53,777 nucleotides of DNA from Solirubrobacteraceae bacterium (GTDB lineage: Bacteria > Actinomycetota > Thermoleophilia > Solirubrobacterales > Solirubrobacteraceae): positions 1 through 53,777 of the forward strand of contig JAEMQS010000028.1 in assembly GCA_016463765.1 (NCBI GenBank). The letters run 5' to 3'. This document shows, in pieces, positions 39,159-48,388 of the stretch (positions within the stretch are counted from its first letter, which is position 1; each line of letters begins with the position of its first letter). Below the pieces are notes generated by a model. That model saw only the letters and a list, made by a program, of their open reading frames with translations, did not search any database and had not been told where the DNA came from. The position numbers and the translations under genes are program-made.

Positions 39159-40871
39159 ATGCCGCTTCGCCGTCTCACTGCCCTGACCATCGCCGCCGCC
39201 GCGCTCGCCCCGGCCGCGGCCGCCCATGCCGCCCCGGGCGACACGACGCTCGTCAGTCGCGCCAGCGGCGCCGCCGGCGCGCTTGCCGACAGCACGGTCT
39301 TCAACCCGGAGATCAGCGCGGACGGCTCGACCGTCATGTTCTCCACCCAGGCCGAGAACCTCGGCGGGTTCGACGCGGACGACACGATCGACGTGTACAG
39401 CCGAAGCCTGGCGGCCAACCTCACGAGCCTGGTCAGCGCAGGCGACAACCCCATGCCCGCACTGCCCGACCTGGGCGGCGACGAGAACTCCTCCAGCCCG
39501 TCGGTCAGCGCCGACGGCCGGTTCGTTGCGTTCGTCTCGGACTCGACCAACCTCAGCCCTGACGACGAGGACGGCGCCGGCGACATCTTCGTCCGCGACC
39601 GCCTGACCAACACGACCGAGCTCATCAGCCGCGACGACGGCATCGCCGGTGACGCAGCAGATGACGACTCCCGCCGTCCGTCGATCAGCGCCGACGGGCG
39701 CTTCGTGGCCTTCGAGTCCGATGCGACGAACCTCAGCAACGCCGACGAGGACGCCACCTCGGACATCTTCGTCCGCGACCGGCAGCTGCACCAGACCGCG
39801 CTCGTCTCGCACGTCGAGCTCGACGGCGGCGACGACGACTCCACCCATCCCACGATCAGCCCGGACGGGAACACCATCGCCTTCTACTCCCAGGCGACCA
39901 ACCTCTCCGACCAGGACCTCAACGACGTCACCGACGTGTTCGCCCATAACCGGGTCACCTACGACATCGAGCTGGTGAGCCGTGACAGCGCGGGCACTCC
40001 GGCGAACGCCGGCCCCAACTCCTCCGCCGCGCTGGCGCTCAGCCATGACGGCGACCGCATCGCGTTCATCAGTGCCGCGTCGAACCTCGCGCCCGGGGAC
40101 GGGCCGAGCGTCGACGTGTTCCTCCGCGACCGGGCGGCGACCACGACGACGCTCGTGTCACCGGGCAACGCGGCGTCCTTCCAGCCGGCGATGAGCGCCG
40201 ACGGCACGAAGGTCGCGTTCCACAGCTACGCGACGAACCTCAGCCCCGACGACACGGACGGCGCCGGCGACGTGTACGTCCATGATCTCGCGACGGGCGT
40301 GATCTCGCTGGAGAGCCGCACGTCCTCCGGCATCAAGGCCGATGGCGCGTCGGGTTCGGTGAGCATGACGGCCGACGGGCGCGCCATCGCGTTCTCCTCG
40401 TCCGCCGCGAACCTCGGAGCCACCGGCCCGGCGCAGGCCTTCGTCCGTGAGATCCCGGCGCCGGCCACGCCCGCAGGCGGCGACGGATCGGGCCAGGGCG
40501 GCACGCCCCAGAACGCGGGTGCCCCCGCCGCGCTCCCCGGCCAGCCGTCGACGTCAGCTCCGGCCAAGCCGCGTGTGCGCCGCACGGGCAAGCTGCGGCT
40601 CGGCAAGCAGGCCAGCACCTGCCTGCGCCGCGAGCGCCTCGTGCTGCCGCTGAAGCTCGTGGGCGCCACCCCCGGCGTGCGGATCACGAGCACCCGGGTG
40701 CAGGTCCTGGGCAAGAACCGGATCGCACGGTTCCTCAACCGCAAGACCGCCCGGCGGCCCGTCGTGCGCAAGCTCGGCGGCCGGAAGGTCCGCGTGCACA
40801 TCATGGCCCGGACCAACCTCGGCCGGACGGTGACGCTGACGAAGACGTTCCGCGCCTGCCGCACGCGGTGA
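39159..40871 (+). CDS. Secreted PD40 beta-propeller (TolB-like) protein
   Basis: 570 residues with a TCTGGAGG ribosome-binding site seven bases before the ATG and a signal peptide (about 1-25). Six or seven PD40 repeats follow (consensus FNPEISADGSTVMFSTQAEN, SPSVSADGRFVAFVSDSTNL), predicting a beta-propeller. A Gly/Pro linker (about 450-480) leads to a basic C-terminal domain of about 95 residues with two cysteines (STCLRRERLVLPLKL ... FRACRTR). The propeller probably binds protein or polysaccharide outside the cell; no catalytic motif is visible. Confidence 0.88.
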   Translation: MPLRRLTALTIAAAALAPAAAAHAAPGDTTLVSRASGAAGALADSTVFNPEISADGSTVMFSTQAENLGGFDADDTIDVYSRSLAANLTSLVSAGDNPMPALPDLGGDENSSSPSVSADGRFVAFVSDSTNLSPDDEDGAGDIFVRDRLTNTTELISRDDGIAGDAADDDSRRPSISADGRFVAFESDATNLSNADEDATSDIFVRDRQLHQTALVSHVELDGGDDDSTHPTISPDGNTIAFYSQATNLSDQDLNDVTDVFAHNRVTYDIELVSRDSAGTPANAGPNSSAALALSHDGDRIAFISAASNLAPGDGPSVDVFLRDRAATTTTLVSPGNAASFQPAMSADGTKVAFHSYATNLSPDDTDGAGDVYVHDLATGVISLESRTSSGIKADGASGSVSMTADGRAIAFSSSAANLGATGPAQAFVREIPAPATPAGGDGSGQGGTPQNAGAPAALPGQPSTSAPAKPRVRRTGKLRLGKQASTCLRRERLVLPLKLVGATPGVRITSTRVQVLGKNRIARFLNRKTARRPVVRKLGGRKVRVHIMARTNLGRTVTLTKTFRACRTR

Positions 40872-40890
40872 GCGGCTGACCGAACGGACG

Positions 40891-40922
40891 AACGCGCGGG
40901 GAACGATGTTCACCCGCGCGTT
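40891..40922. repeat. Inverted repeat before the cyclase-like gene
   Basis: Perfect 10-base arms AACGCGCGGG and CCCGCGCGTT, with a smaller GAAC-GAT-GTTC hairpin nested inside the loop. It lies between the PD40 gene stop and the first gene of the seven-gene operon, so it could be a terminator for the former or an operator for the latter. Confidence 0.7.
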
Positions 40923-40936
40923 ACGTCCTGTTCCAC

Positions 40937-41488
40937 GTGCCCGCCCGCCCCGACCCGCTGCGTGCCGCCTTCCTCGTCTGCGACATCGTCGGCGCGACCG
41001 CGCTGGCAGACCGCATCGGCGATGAGGCCTGGCTCGATCTGCTCGTCGCCCACCGGGCGCTCGTGCGAGCCGAAGCCGAGCCGCGCGGGGGTGAGGAGGT
41101 CGCCTTCCGGACCGGCGGGTCGATCATCGCCTTCACCGGCGGCACCGACGACGCCGCGCAGTGCGCGATCGCCATCCAGCGGGCCTCCGTGGAGCACCCC
41201 GTCCGCGTCGGGCTGCACACCGGGTCGGCCCTGCGCCACGAGCGGACCGTCATCGGTCGTGCCGTGAACCACGCGTGCCGCCTCGCAGACGCCGCGCAGG
41301 CGGGCGAGATCCTCGTCAGCCCCCTCGCCGCCGGCGAGGCGGGCGCCCCCACCGAGCCCGTCACGCTGCGCTTCGGCGCGGCCGCCGGACGGCTGCCCGC
41401 GCGCCGCCTGGCCTGGGACCCGCTGCAGCTGCGCGGGCCGCGCCGGTTCGAACGCACCCCGAACGGTGTGCGGGGGGCGTGCGCATGA
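40937..41488 (+). CDS. Class III adenylate/guanylate cyclase-like domain protein, degenerate
   Basis: 183 residues from a GTG. It follows the class III cyclase fold: FLVCDIVGATALADRIGDEA (first metal Asp at residue 16), VGLHTGSALRHERTVIGRAV, and NHACRLADAAQAGEILVS with the N-x3-R transition-state motif. The second metal-binding motif, usually GDG, reads TGGS (in FRTGGSIIAF), so one of the two catalytic aspartates is missing and activity is doubtful. Its stop overlaps the ATG of the AAA regulator gene. In related proteins this domain is fused to such an ATPase; here the two are separate genes. Confidence 0.82.
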   Translation: MPARPDPLRAAFLVCDIVGATALADRIGDEAWLDLLVAHRALVRAEAEPRGGEEVAFRTGGSIIAFTGGTDDAAQCAIAIQRASVEHPVRVGLHTGSALRHERTVIGRAVNHACRLADAAQAGEILVSPLAAGEAGAPTEPVTLRFGAAAGRLPARRLAWDPLQLRGPRRFERTPNGVRGACA

Positions 41489-44400
41489 CGGTGCTCACCA
41501 CGCCTTCGGGGAGTGGACACGGTGCGCCCACAGGACTAGGTTCCATGGGCGCCGCCGATGTCGGCCCGGGCGGCCCTCCGGAGCGGCGCCACGACCATCC
41601 GTCGCCTGTCGCCATGTCTACACCGGAATCCATCAGCTCCCGCGTCGTGGGACGCGATCGCGAGCTGGAGGAACTCGAGAGCGCGCTCGGGCAGGCCCGC
41701 GACGGCCAGGGCCGCCTGTATCTCGTTGCCGGGGACCCCGGTGTCGGCAAGACCACGCTCTGCGAGGTTCTTCAGGAGCGGGCCGCGGCATCCGGCGCCA
41801 CCGTGCACTGGGGGCGCTGCTGGGAGGACGGCGGGGCGCCCGCGTTCTGGCCGTGGGTGCAGATCGTCCGCGCGCACATCGCCGCGCTGAGCCCCGACGA
41901 GCTGCGGGCGACGCTCGGCCACGGCGCCGAGCCGCTCGCCCATCTCCTGCCCGAGCTGCGCGCCACGCTGCCCGAGCTCGAACACGCGACGACGACGACC
42001 GCGGGCAGCCCGGAGCAGCACCGCTTCGCGCTGTTCGACGCGCTGGGCACCCTGCTCGTCGCCGCCGCGCGGCAGGCACCGCCGCTGGTGATCGTCCTTG
42101 ACGACCTGCATGCGGCCGACGAGCCGTCGCTGCGGGCGCTGCGCTTCGTCGCCCGCCACCTGCGCAGCGCGCCGCTGCTGCTGGTCGGCACGTATCGCGA
42201 GGCCGAGGTCCGCGAGCGGCCCGAGACGGCGGAGCTCCTGGGCGCCCTGACCGGGGACGCGCGCCGCGTGACCCTCACCGGGCTGGACGCCGACGCCGTC
42301 GGGGCGCTGGTCCACCGGCTGGCCGACGACGAGGTCAACCCCGCCCGCGTGGCAGAGATCGCCCGGGTGACGGAGGGCAACCCCCTGTTCGTCGACGAGA
42401 TGGTCCGGCTGTGGGCCGGCGGGGCCCTGCACGGCGCGGCGACCGCACCCCTGCCCGACGGCGTGCGCCAGGCGATCCGCCGCCGCTTCGCCCCGCTGCC
42501 GGAGCCGACCCGCGAGACGCTCGAGGTCGCGTCCGTCCTCGGCCGCGAGTTCAGCGTCCCCGCCCTGCAGCCGCTCACCGCGCTGAACCGCGACCAGCTG
42601 GCCCACCGGCTCACCTCCGCGGTCGACCAGCACGTGCTGACGCCCGGCGCACAGCTGGGCCGCTACCGGTTCGGCCACGCCCTCATGCGCGAGGTGCTCT
42701 ACGACGGCCTGCCCGCACCGCGCCGGATCGCGCTGCACCGCCGGGCCGGCGAGGCGCTCGAGGAGATCTACGCCAGCGACCCCGACCCGCACCTCGCCGA
42801 GCTCGCCCACCACTTCCTCCAGGCGGCCCCGGGCGGCGGCGTCCGGCGCGGCGTGGAGTACGCGCTGCGCGCGGGCCGGCGCGCACTGGACCAGCTCGCC
42901 TTCGAGGAGGCCGCCGCGCTGCTGCGCCGTGGCCTGGAGGCCGACGCGCTCGAACCCGAGGACCCGCGGCTCACCGGCGAGCTGCTCGTCGCGCTCGGGG
43001 AGGCCGAGATCCAGTCCGGGGCCCGCGCTGCGGGCCGGGAGACGCTCGACCGCGCCGCCGCGCACGCGCAGCGCCACGGCGACGCCGAGCTGCTCGCCCA
43101 GAGCGCGCTGACCCTCGGCAACTGGGGCCTGTCCCCGGGCGTCGTCGACGACCAGCTCGTCACCATGCTCGAGAGCGCGCTCACCGCCCTGCCCGAGGGC
43201 GACAGCGAGCTGCGCGCCCGCTGCCTCGCCCGCCTGGCGCTGGGCCTGTACTGGTCCGACCGCGCCGAGCACCGCCGCGCCCTCGGCGACGAGGCGTCCG
43301 CGATGGCCCGCCGGCTCGGCGACGACGCCACGCTCGCCGCGGTCCTCGCCGACGCGCACCTCGCCTCATGGGGACCGGACAGCGCCGAGGAGGCGATCGC
43401 GGTCAGCCGCGAGGTCCAGCGCCTGGCCGAGTCCGTCGGCGACGAGGAGCGCGCGCTGCACGCCCGCAGCTGGCGCGTGACGCCGCTGCTCGAGCTGGCC
43501 GACATCGCGGGCGTCGAGCGGCAGATCGCGACCTTCGCCACGCTGGCCAACGAGTCCCGCCAGCCGCTGAGCCTCTGGTACGCCCCGCTGCTGCAGGCGA
43601 TCCGTGCCCTCATGCGCGGCGAGCTCGACGAGGCCGAGCGCTTCGAGCAGGAGGCCGCGCAGCGCATCGGCGAGGTCGAGGATTCGGTCGGCGTCCTGCT
43701 CATCGCCGGACAGATGTGGGTCCTGCGCCGCGAGCAGGGCCGCCTGGCCGAGATGCGCGAGCCGACCGCGGGGCTCGTGCAGGCCCACCCGAACATCCCG
43801 ACGTGGCGCTGCGCACTGGCCGTCGTCGAACGCGACGCGGGCGACGCGGCCGCGGCGCACCATCACGTCCAGGGCATCATGGAGCGGGGCCTCGACGCGA
43901 TCCCGCGCGACAACGTGTGGCTGCTCGCGCACACGCTGCTGGCCGAGGCCTGCGCGTTCGCCGGCACCCCGAGGTGGTGCGCGCAGATCGAGAAGCGCCT
44001 GGCGCCGTACGCCCACCTGCACGCCACGGTGCCCGACGCCGCCACGCTCGGCCCGGTCAGCCGCGCGCTCGGACTGCTCGCCGCCGCGCAGGGCGACCAC
44101 GACCGTGCTCGGGCGTACTTCACCGACGCGGTTGCCTCCGCCCGCGCGGCCGACGCGCCCACCCTCGTCTCCCGCGCCCTCGTCGACGCCGCCGACGCAC
44201 TCGCGGAGGCCGACCCCGTCGCCGCGCGGATGTGGGCGCGCGAGGCCCTCGTCATCGCCGAGCCGCTGGGCCAGGCCGGCGTCGCCGAGCGGGCGCGAGC
44301 GCGCCTGGGCCGAGAGGCCGAGCCCGAGACGACCCCGGAGGCGCCGGCCACCGCGGGCGCCACGCCGGGCAACGGACGCCGCACCGCGACGCTCCGCCGC

Positions 44401-44982
44401 GAGGGCGAGATGTGGGCGATCGATCTCGACGGCGGCACCCGCCACGTCCGCCACACGAAGGGCATGGACCACCTCGCCCGGCTGCTGGCCGCGCCGGGGA
44501 CCGAGTTCCACGTCCTCGACCTCGTGGGCGGCGCCTCGGCCACCCGCGCGGCGGCCCCGCAGAGCGCGGCCGCCGCGGTGCAGGCTGGGCTGACGGTCAG
44601 CGGCGGCGGTGACGCCGGCGCGCTGCTCGACGACACCGCCAAGCGCGCGTACCGCGACCGCATCGCCGACCTGGAGACCGACCTCGCCGAGGCCGAGCGC
44701 TTCCACGACGACGAGCGCGCCGCCCGCGCCCGCGCCGAGCTCGACTACGTCGTCCAGGAGCTCAGCGCCGCCGTCGGCCTCGGCGGCCGCGACCGCCGCG
44801 CGGCCAGCGACGCCGAGCGCGCGCGGGTGAACGTCACGCGCGCGATCCGCTCGGCGGTCAAGCGCATCGCCGAGCAGGACGGAACGGTCGGCGGGCACCT
44901 CGACGTCTCGGTCCGCACGGGCCTCTTCTGCCGCTACGACCCGGACCCGGGCAGCTCCATCGCCTGGGACGTCCACGACTGA
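41485..44982 (+). CDS. Large AAA ATPase-TPR regulator with C-terminal DNA-binding-like domain
   Basis: 1165 residues from the ATG at 41485 (ATG at 41614 also possible). Walker A is VAGDPGVGKTTL (82-93), Walker B LVIVLDDLHAAD (201-212), followed by a winged-helix segment and about 550 residues of TPR-like helical repeats. The C-terminal block (about 970-1165: WAIDLDGGTRHVRHTKGMDH, LARLLAAPGTEFHVLDLV, then ARVNVTRAIRSAVKRIAEQD) is the winged-helix-like end seen in many STAND-type ATPases. It ends one base before the GMC oxidoreductase start, so it is probably the dedicated sensor or activator of the operon. Confidence 0.88.
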   Translation: MTVLTTPSGSGHGAPTGLGSMGAADVGPGGPPERRHDHPSPVAMSTPESISSRVVGRDRELEELESALGQARDGQGRLYLVAGDPGVGKTTLCEVLQERAAASGATVHWGRCWEDGGAPAFWPWVQIVRAHIAALSPDELRATLGHGAEPLAHLLPELRATLPELEHATTTTAGSPEQHRFALFDALGTLLVAAARQAPPLVIVLDDLHAADEPSLRALRFVARHLRSAPLLLVGTYREAEVRERPETAELLGALTGDARRVTLTGLDADAVGALVHRLADDEVNPARVAEIARVTEGNPLFVDEMVRLWAGGALHGAATAPLPDGVRQAIRRRFAPLPEPTRETLEVASVLGREFSVPALQPLTALNRDQLAHRLTSAVDQHVLTPGAQLGRYRFGHALMREVLYDGLPAPRRIALHRRAGEALEEIYASDPDPHLAELAHHFLQAAPGGGVRRGVEYALRAGRRALDQLAFEEAAALLRRGLEADALEPEDPRLTGELLVALGEAEIQSGARAAGRETLDRAAAHAQRHGDAELLAQSALTLGNWGLSPGVVDDQLVTMLESALTALPEGDSELRARCLARLALGLYWSDRAEHRRALGDEASAMARRLGDDATLAAVLADAHLASWGPDSAEEAIAVSREVQRLAESVGDEERALHARSWRVTPLLELADIAGVERQIATFATLANESRQPLSLWYAPLLQAIRALMRGELDEAERFEQEAAQRIGEVEDSVGVLLIAGQMWVLRREQGRLAEMREPTAGLVQAHPNIPTWRCALAVVERDAGDAAAAHHHVQGIMERGLDAIPRDNVWLLAHTLLAEACAFAGTPRWCAQIEKRLAPYAHLHATVPDAATLGPVSRALGLLAAAQGDHDRARAYFTDAVASARAADAPTLVSRALVDAADALAEADPVAARMWAREALVIAEPLGQAGVAERARARLGREAEPETTPEAPATAGATPGNGRRTATLRREGEMWAIDLDGGTRHVRHTKGMDHLARLLAAPGTEFHVLDLVGGASATRAAAPQSAAAAVQAGLTVSGGGDAGALLDDTAKRAYRDRIADLETDLAEAERFHDDERAARARAELDYVVQELSAAVGLGGRDRRAASDAERARVNVTRAIRSAVKRIAEQDGTVGGHLDVSVRTGLFCRYDPDPGSSIAWDVHD

Positions 44983-44983
44983 C

Positions 44984-46675
44984 ATGTCCACGGCCGAGCA
45001 CCACGACGTCGTCGTCGTCGGCTCGGGATTCGGAGGGTCCGTCACCGCCTGCCGGCTCGCCGAGGCGGGGATGGACGTCTGCGTCCTGGAGCGCGGCAAG
45101 GCGATCGCCCCCGGAGAGTTCCCGCGCACCGCGCACCAGCTGCGCAACGCGTTCTGGGATCCCAGTGAGGGGCTGCACGGCATGTACGACGTGTGGTCGT
45201 TCAAGGAGCTCGGCGCCGTCGTCGCCAGCGGGCTCGGGGGCGGGTCGCTGATCTACGCCAACGTGCTGCTGCGCAAGGACCCGGAGTGGTTCACCGAGCA
45301 GCGCGACGGCGTGCCGTGGAGCTGGCCGATCAGCTACGCCGACCTCGCGCCGCATTACGACCGCATCGAGGCCGACCTCCAGCCGACGCCGTTCCCCGAC
45401 GCCTACCTCGACCGGTCGCCGAAGGCCACAGCGTTCGCACAGGCCGCCGCGGGCGCCGGGCTGGAGACGTTCCGTCCCCCGCTGGCCGTCGCCTTCTCGG
45501 AGAACGGCGGGGCGCCCCGGCCCGGCCGCGCGCTGCCCGACGACGACAACCTCCACGACGCCGCGCGCCGCACCTGCACGCTGTGCGGCGAATGCGACCT
45601 GGGCTGCAACGACGGGGCGAAGCGGACCATGGACCTGACGTACCTCTCGCGCGCCAAGCGCGCCGGGGCGACGATCCGCCCTCGCACCGAGGTGCGGCTG
45701 ATCGCACCGCGCCCCGAGGGCGGATACGTCGTCCGCGCCGTGACCCACCCCGAGGAGCGCGAAGGCACGCCGACGAACACGCACGACCCCGCGCTGTGCC
45801 CGCCGGTCACGCTGACATGCGACCGCCTGGTCCTCGCCGCGGGCACGCTCGGGACGACCTACCTGCTGCTGCGCAACCGCGCCCGCCTGCCGCACCTCAG
45901 CCCGACGCTGGGCACCCGCTTCAACGGCAACGGCGACCACATCGCCTTCGTCCGCCGCGCAGGTGAGGAGACCTCCGGAAAGGCGCGGCGACTGCGCGAG
46001 ATCGAAGGCAGCCGGGGCCCCGTGATCACCACCGCGGCGCGGGTCGGCGACGACGCCTCCGGCATGGCGGGCTACTACCTCCAGGACGCCGGCTATCCCG
46101 CGCACACCGCGTGGATGCTCCAGCTCACCGGCATGCCCCGGGCGCTGTGGCAGGCCAAGCGCACGCTGCTGCGCGTCGCGCGCGAGCGCATGACCGGCCG
46201 GGTGGACCCGCACCTGGGCGCGGACATCGCCACGCTCTTCGGCGACCTGCGCACCCCGGCGGGGATGCTGCCCATCCTCGGCATGGGCCGCGAGGTCACC
46301 CACGCCCGCCTCTACCTGGATGGCGACACGCTGCTCACCGACTGGTCGCGCAAGCACGCCGGCCGCGTGTTCGGCCGGGTCCGCGCGGCGTCCCGGGCGA
46401 TCGCCGACCAGCTCGGCGGCAGGTTCGCCGCCGACCCCGTCGGGCGCCGTCGCGCACCGACGGTCACCGTCCACGCCCTCGGCGGCGCGCCCATGGGCCG
46501 CGACGCGCGCGAGGGCGTCGTCGACGAGTACGGGCAGGTCTTCGGCCACCCCGGCCTCAGCGTCGCGTGCGGCGCGGCGATGCCCGGCTCCGTCGGCCCC
46601 AATCCGAGCCTCACCATCGCGGCGTTCGCCGACCGGCACGCCGAGCACATCCTGCGTCAGGAGGGACGGCTGTGA
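44984..46675 (+). CDS. GMC oxidoreductase, cholesterol-oxidase-like
   Basis: 563 residues. FAD-binding motif VVVVGSGFGGSVTACRLAEA with LERG (residues 9-39), GMC signature GLGGGSLIYANVLL, a cysteine cluster TCTLCGECDLGCN (about 196-208), and the C-terminal GGAPMGRDAREGVVDEYGQV and VGPNPSLTIAAFADRHAEHI. The Cys cluster and overall order are those of the cholesterol-oxidase/ChoD-like branch, not choline or glucose oxidases. It presumably oxidises a secondary alcohol of a sterol, hopanoid or other lipid. There is no signal peptide. Overlaps the hydrolase gene by 4 bases. Confidence 0.9.
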   Translation: MSTAEHHDVVVVGSGFGGSVTACRLAEAGMDVCVLERGKAIAPGEFPRTAHQLRNAFWDPSEGLHGMYDVWSFKELGAVVASGLGGGSLIYANVLLRKDPEWFTEQRDGVPWSWPISYADLAPHYDRIEADLQPTPFPDAYLDRSPKATAFAQAAAGAGLETFRPPLAVAFSENGGAPRPGRALPDDDNLHDAARRTCTLCGECDLGCNDGAKRTMDLTYLSRAKRAGATIRPRTEVRLIAPRPEGGYVVRAVTHPEEREGTPTNTHDPALCPPVTLTCDRLVLAAGTLGTTYLLLRNRARLPHLSPTLGTRFNGNGDHIAFVRRAGEETSGKARRLREIEGSRGPVITTAARVGDDASGMAGYYLQDAGYPAHTAWMLQLTGMPRALWQAKRTLLRVARERMTGRVDPHLGADIATLFGDLRTPAGMLPILGMGREVTHARLYLDGDTLLTDWSRKHAGRVFGRVRAASRAIADQLGGRFAADPVGRRRAPTVTVHALGGAPMGRDAREGVVDEYGQVFGHPGLSVACGAAMPGSVGPNPSLTIAAFADRHAEHILRQEGRL

Positions 46676-48363
46676 GCAGCCTGCGCTTCACCGAGGAGAT
46701 GGACGGTCACCTGCTGTTCGACCCGGCCGAGAGCGATCATGAGCGCGGGCGGCGGCGGGGCGAGCAGGCCGGCACCGCGGTCATGTTCCACCTGACCATC
46801 GAGGTCGACGACACCGCCGCGTTTCACGCCGACCCCGCGCACCGCGCATCGGCGCGCGGCTGGGTGAAGCTCGGCGGGGAGGCGTTCGCCGTCACCGCCG
46901 GCGAGTTCAACCTGTTCCCCGACACCGACCACCCGCGCAAGCGGGAGATGCGCTACCGCCTGCCGTTCACCGGCGCGGACGGCCGCGCGATGGTCCTCTC
47001 CGGCGAGAAGCACGTGCAGGACGAGGAGGGCTTCGACGTCTGGCGCGACACGACCACGCTGCTGACCGAACTGCGCGACGAGGCGACCGGCGAGCGCGTG
47101 GCGATCGGCATCCTGCGCCTGACCGCCGGCGACTTCCTGCGCCAGATGACGACCGTCGGCTGGGACGGCACCGCCGCGCCGCTCGCGTTCGGGAGCTTCT
47201 TCGCGAAGAACCTGTGGCAGGCCTACGGCGCGCAGCGGCTGCCCGACACGCCGAAGCGCCGCGCGCCCGCGCCGCGCACCTCCCCGATCCCCCTACGCGA
47301 GGAGATCGTCCCCTACACGACCGAGGACGATTTCACCGGGCACCTGGTCCGCGTGCGTCACGCCGACCGCGAGCCCGACCTCGGCCCCGTCTACATGGCG
47401 GCCGGCTCGTCGGTGCGCACGAACATCTTCCGCGCGCCGATCGAGATCAACATCGTCGAGGCGCTCGTCGACGCGGGCTACGACGTGTGGCTGAACGAAT
47501 GGCGGGCGAGCTTCGAGCACGCGCGCAACGCGTGGTCCCTCGACGAGGGCGCCCTGTACGACCACCCGGAAGGCGTCCGCACCGTCGTGCGCGTGACCGG
47601 CGCCGAGAAGATCAAGGCGCTCGTGCACTGCCAGGGCAGCTCGTCGTTCTTCATGGGCCTCGTGAGCGGGAAGATGCCGCAGGTCGACACCGTGGTCTGC
47701 AACGCGATGGCGCTGCACCCGGTCGTCCACCCGCTGTCGAAGGCGAAGATCGTGGGGCTCACGCCGCTGATGGGCCTCGTCGCCGACTACGTCGACATCA
47801 GCTGGGGCATCCGGCCGCAGAACTGGCTCTCGCACCTGATCCGCTCCTGGGTGCGCGCGACCAACCGCGAGTGCGACAACCTCGTCTGCCGGATCTCGAG
47901 TTTCTTCTACGGCTACAGCCGGTCGGCGATGTGGGACCACGCCAAGCTGTCGCGCGAGACCCACGACTGGCTGACCGACGAGTTCGAGTGGATCCCGATC
48001 CGGTTCTTCCGCCAGATGCGGCGCAGCATCCTGCGCGGGCACCTCGTGTGGGATCGCAAGCGCGACGGGGTACCCCGGGACCTGTGCGCCCAGCCACCGC
48101 AGACCGACGCCCGGATCACGTTCCTGCAGGGGACGTCGAACCGCTGCTTCTCGCCCGAGAGCCAGGCCCGGTCGTTCGCGTGGTTCGACCGCCATCAGCC
48201 CGGACGGCACCAGCTGCGCGAGATGCGCGGCTACGGCCATTTCGACTGCTGGATGGGCGACGACGCGCCGCGCGACGTGTTCCCGATCGTGCTCGACGCG
48301 CTCGCGGACGAGCCCGTCCCGGGGGTGAACATCGTTCCCTCCGCCGTTACGCCGGTTGCGTGA
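46672..48363 (+). CDS. Alpha/beta hydrolase with Cys at the nucleophile elbow
   Basis: 563 residues from a GTG overlapping the GMC stop. The first about 190 residues form a beta-rich domain (MFHLTIEVDDTAAFHADPAH, YRLPFTGADGRAMVLSGEKH) also seen in GMC-associated proteins. From about 215 an alpha/beta hydrolase fold follows with LVHCQGSSSFF, in which Cys320 sits where the nucleophile is expected (as in PhaC-type Cys lipase boxes), an acidic segment near GTSNRCFSPES, and a final His in GYGHFDCW. Related proteins have it fused behind a GMC oxidoreductase. The likely substrate is an ester or lactone made by the preceding enzyme. Confidence 0.82.
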   Translation: MSSLRFTEEMDGHLLFDPAESDHERGRRRGEQAGTAVMFHLTIEVDDTAAFHADPAHRASARGWVKLGGEAFAVTAGEFNLFPDTDHPRKREMRYRLPFTGADGRAMVLSGEKHVQDEEGFDVWRDTTTLLTELRDEATGERVAIGILRLTAGDFLRQMTTVGWDGTAAPLAFGSFFAKNLWQAYGAQRLPDTPKRRAPAPRTSPIPLREEIVPYTTEDDFTGHLVRVRHADREPDLGPVYMAAGSSVRTNIFRAPIEINIVEALVDAGYDVWLNEWRASFEHARNAWSLDEGALYDHPEGVRTVVRVTGAEKIKALVHCQGSSSFFMGLVSGKMPQVDTVVCNAMALHPVVHPLSKAKIVGLTPLMGLVADYVDISWGIRPQNWLSHLIRSWVRATNRECDNLVCRISSFFYGYSRSAMWDHAKLSRETHDWLTDEFEWIPIRFFRQMRRSILRGHLVWDRKRDGVPRDLCAQPPQTDARITFLQGTSNRCFSPESQARSFAWFDRHQPGRHQLREMRGYGHFDCWMGDDAPRDVFPIVLDALADEPVPGVNIVPSAVTPVA

Positions 48364-48388
48364 CGGCCCGCAGACGCATGGAGAGAGC

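Noticed and set aside
41536-46648. Several 500-600-codon minus-strand frames across the AAA regulator and GMC oxidoreductase
   Set aside because: Shadows; no recognisable domain, and the plus-strand genes are complete and overlap as an operon.
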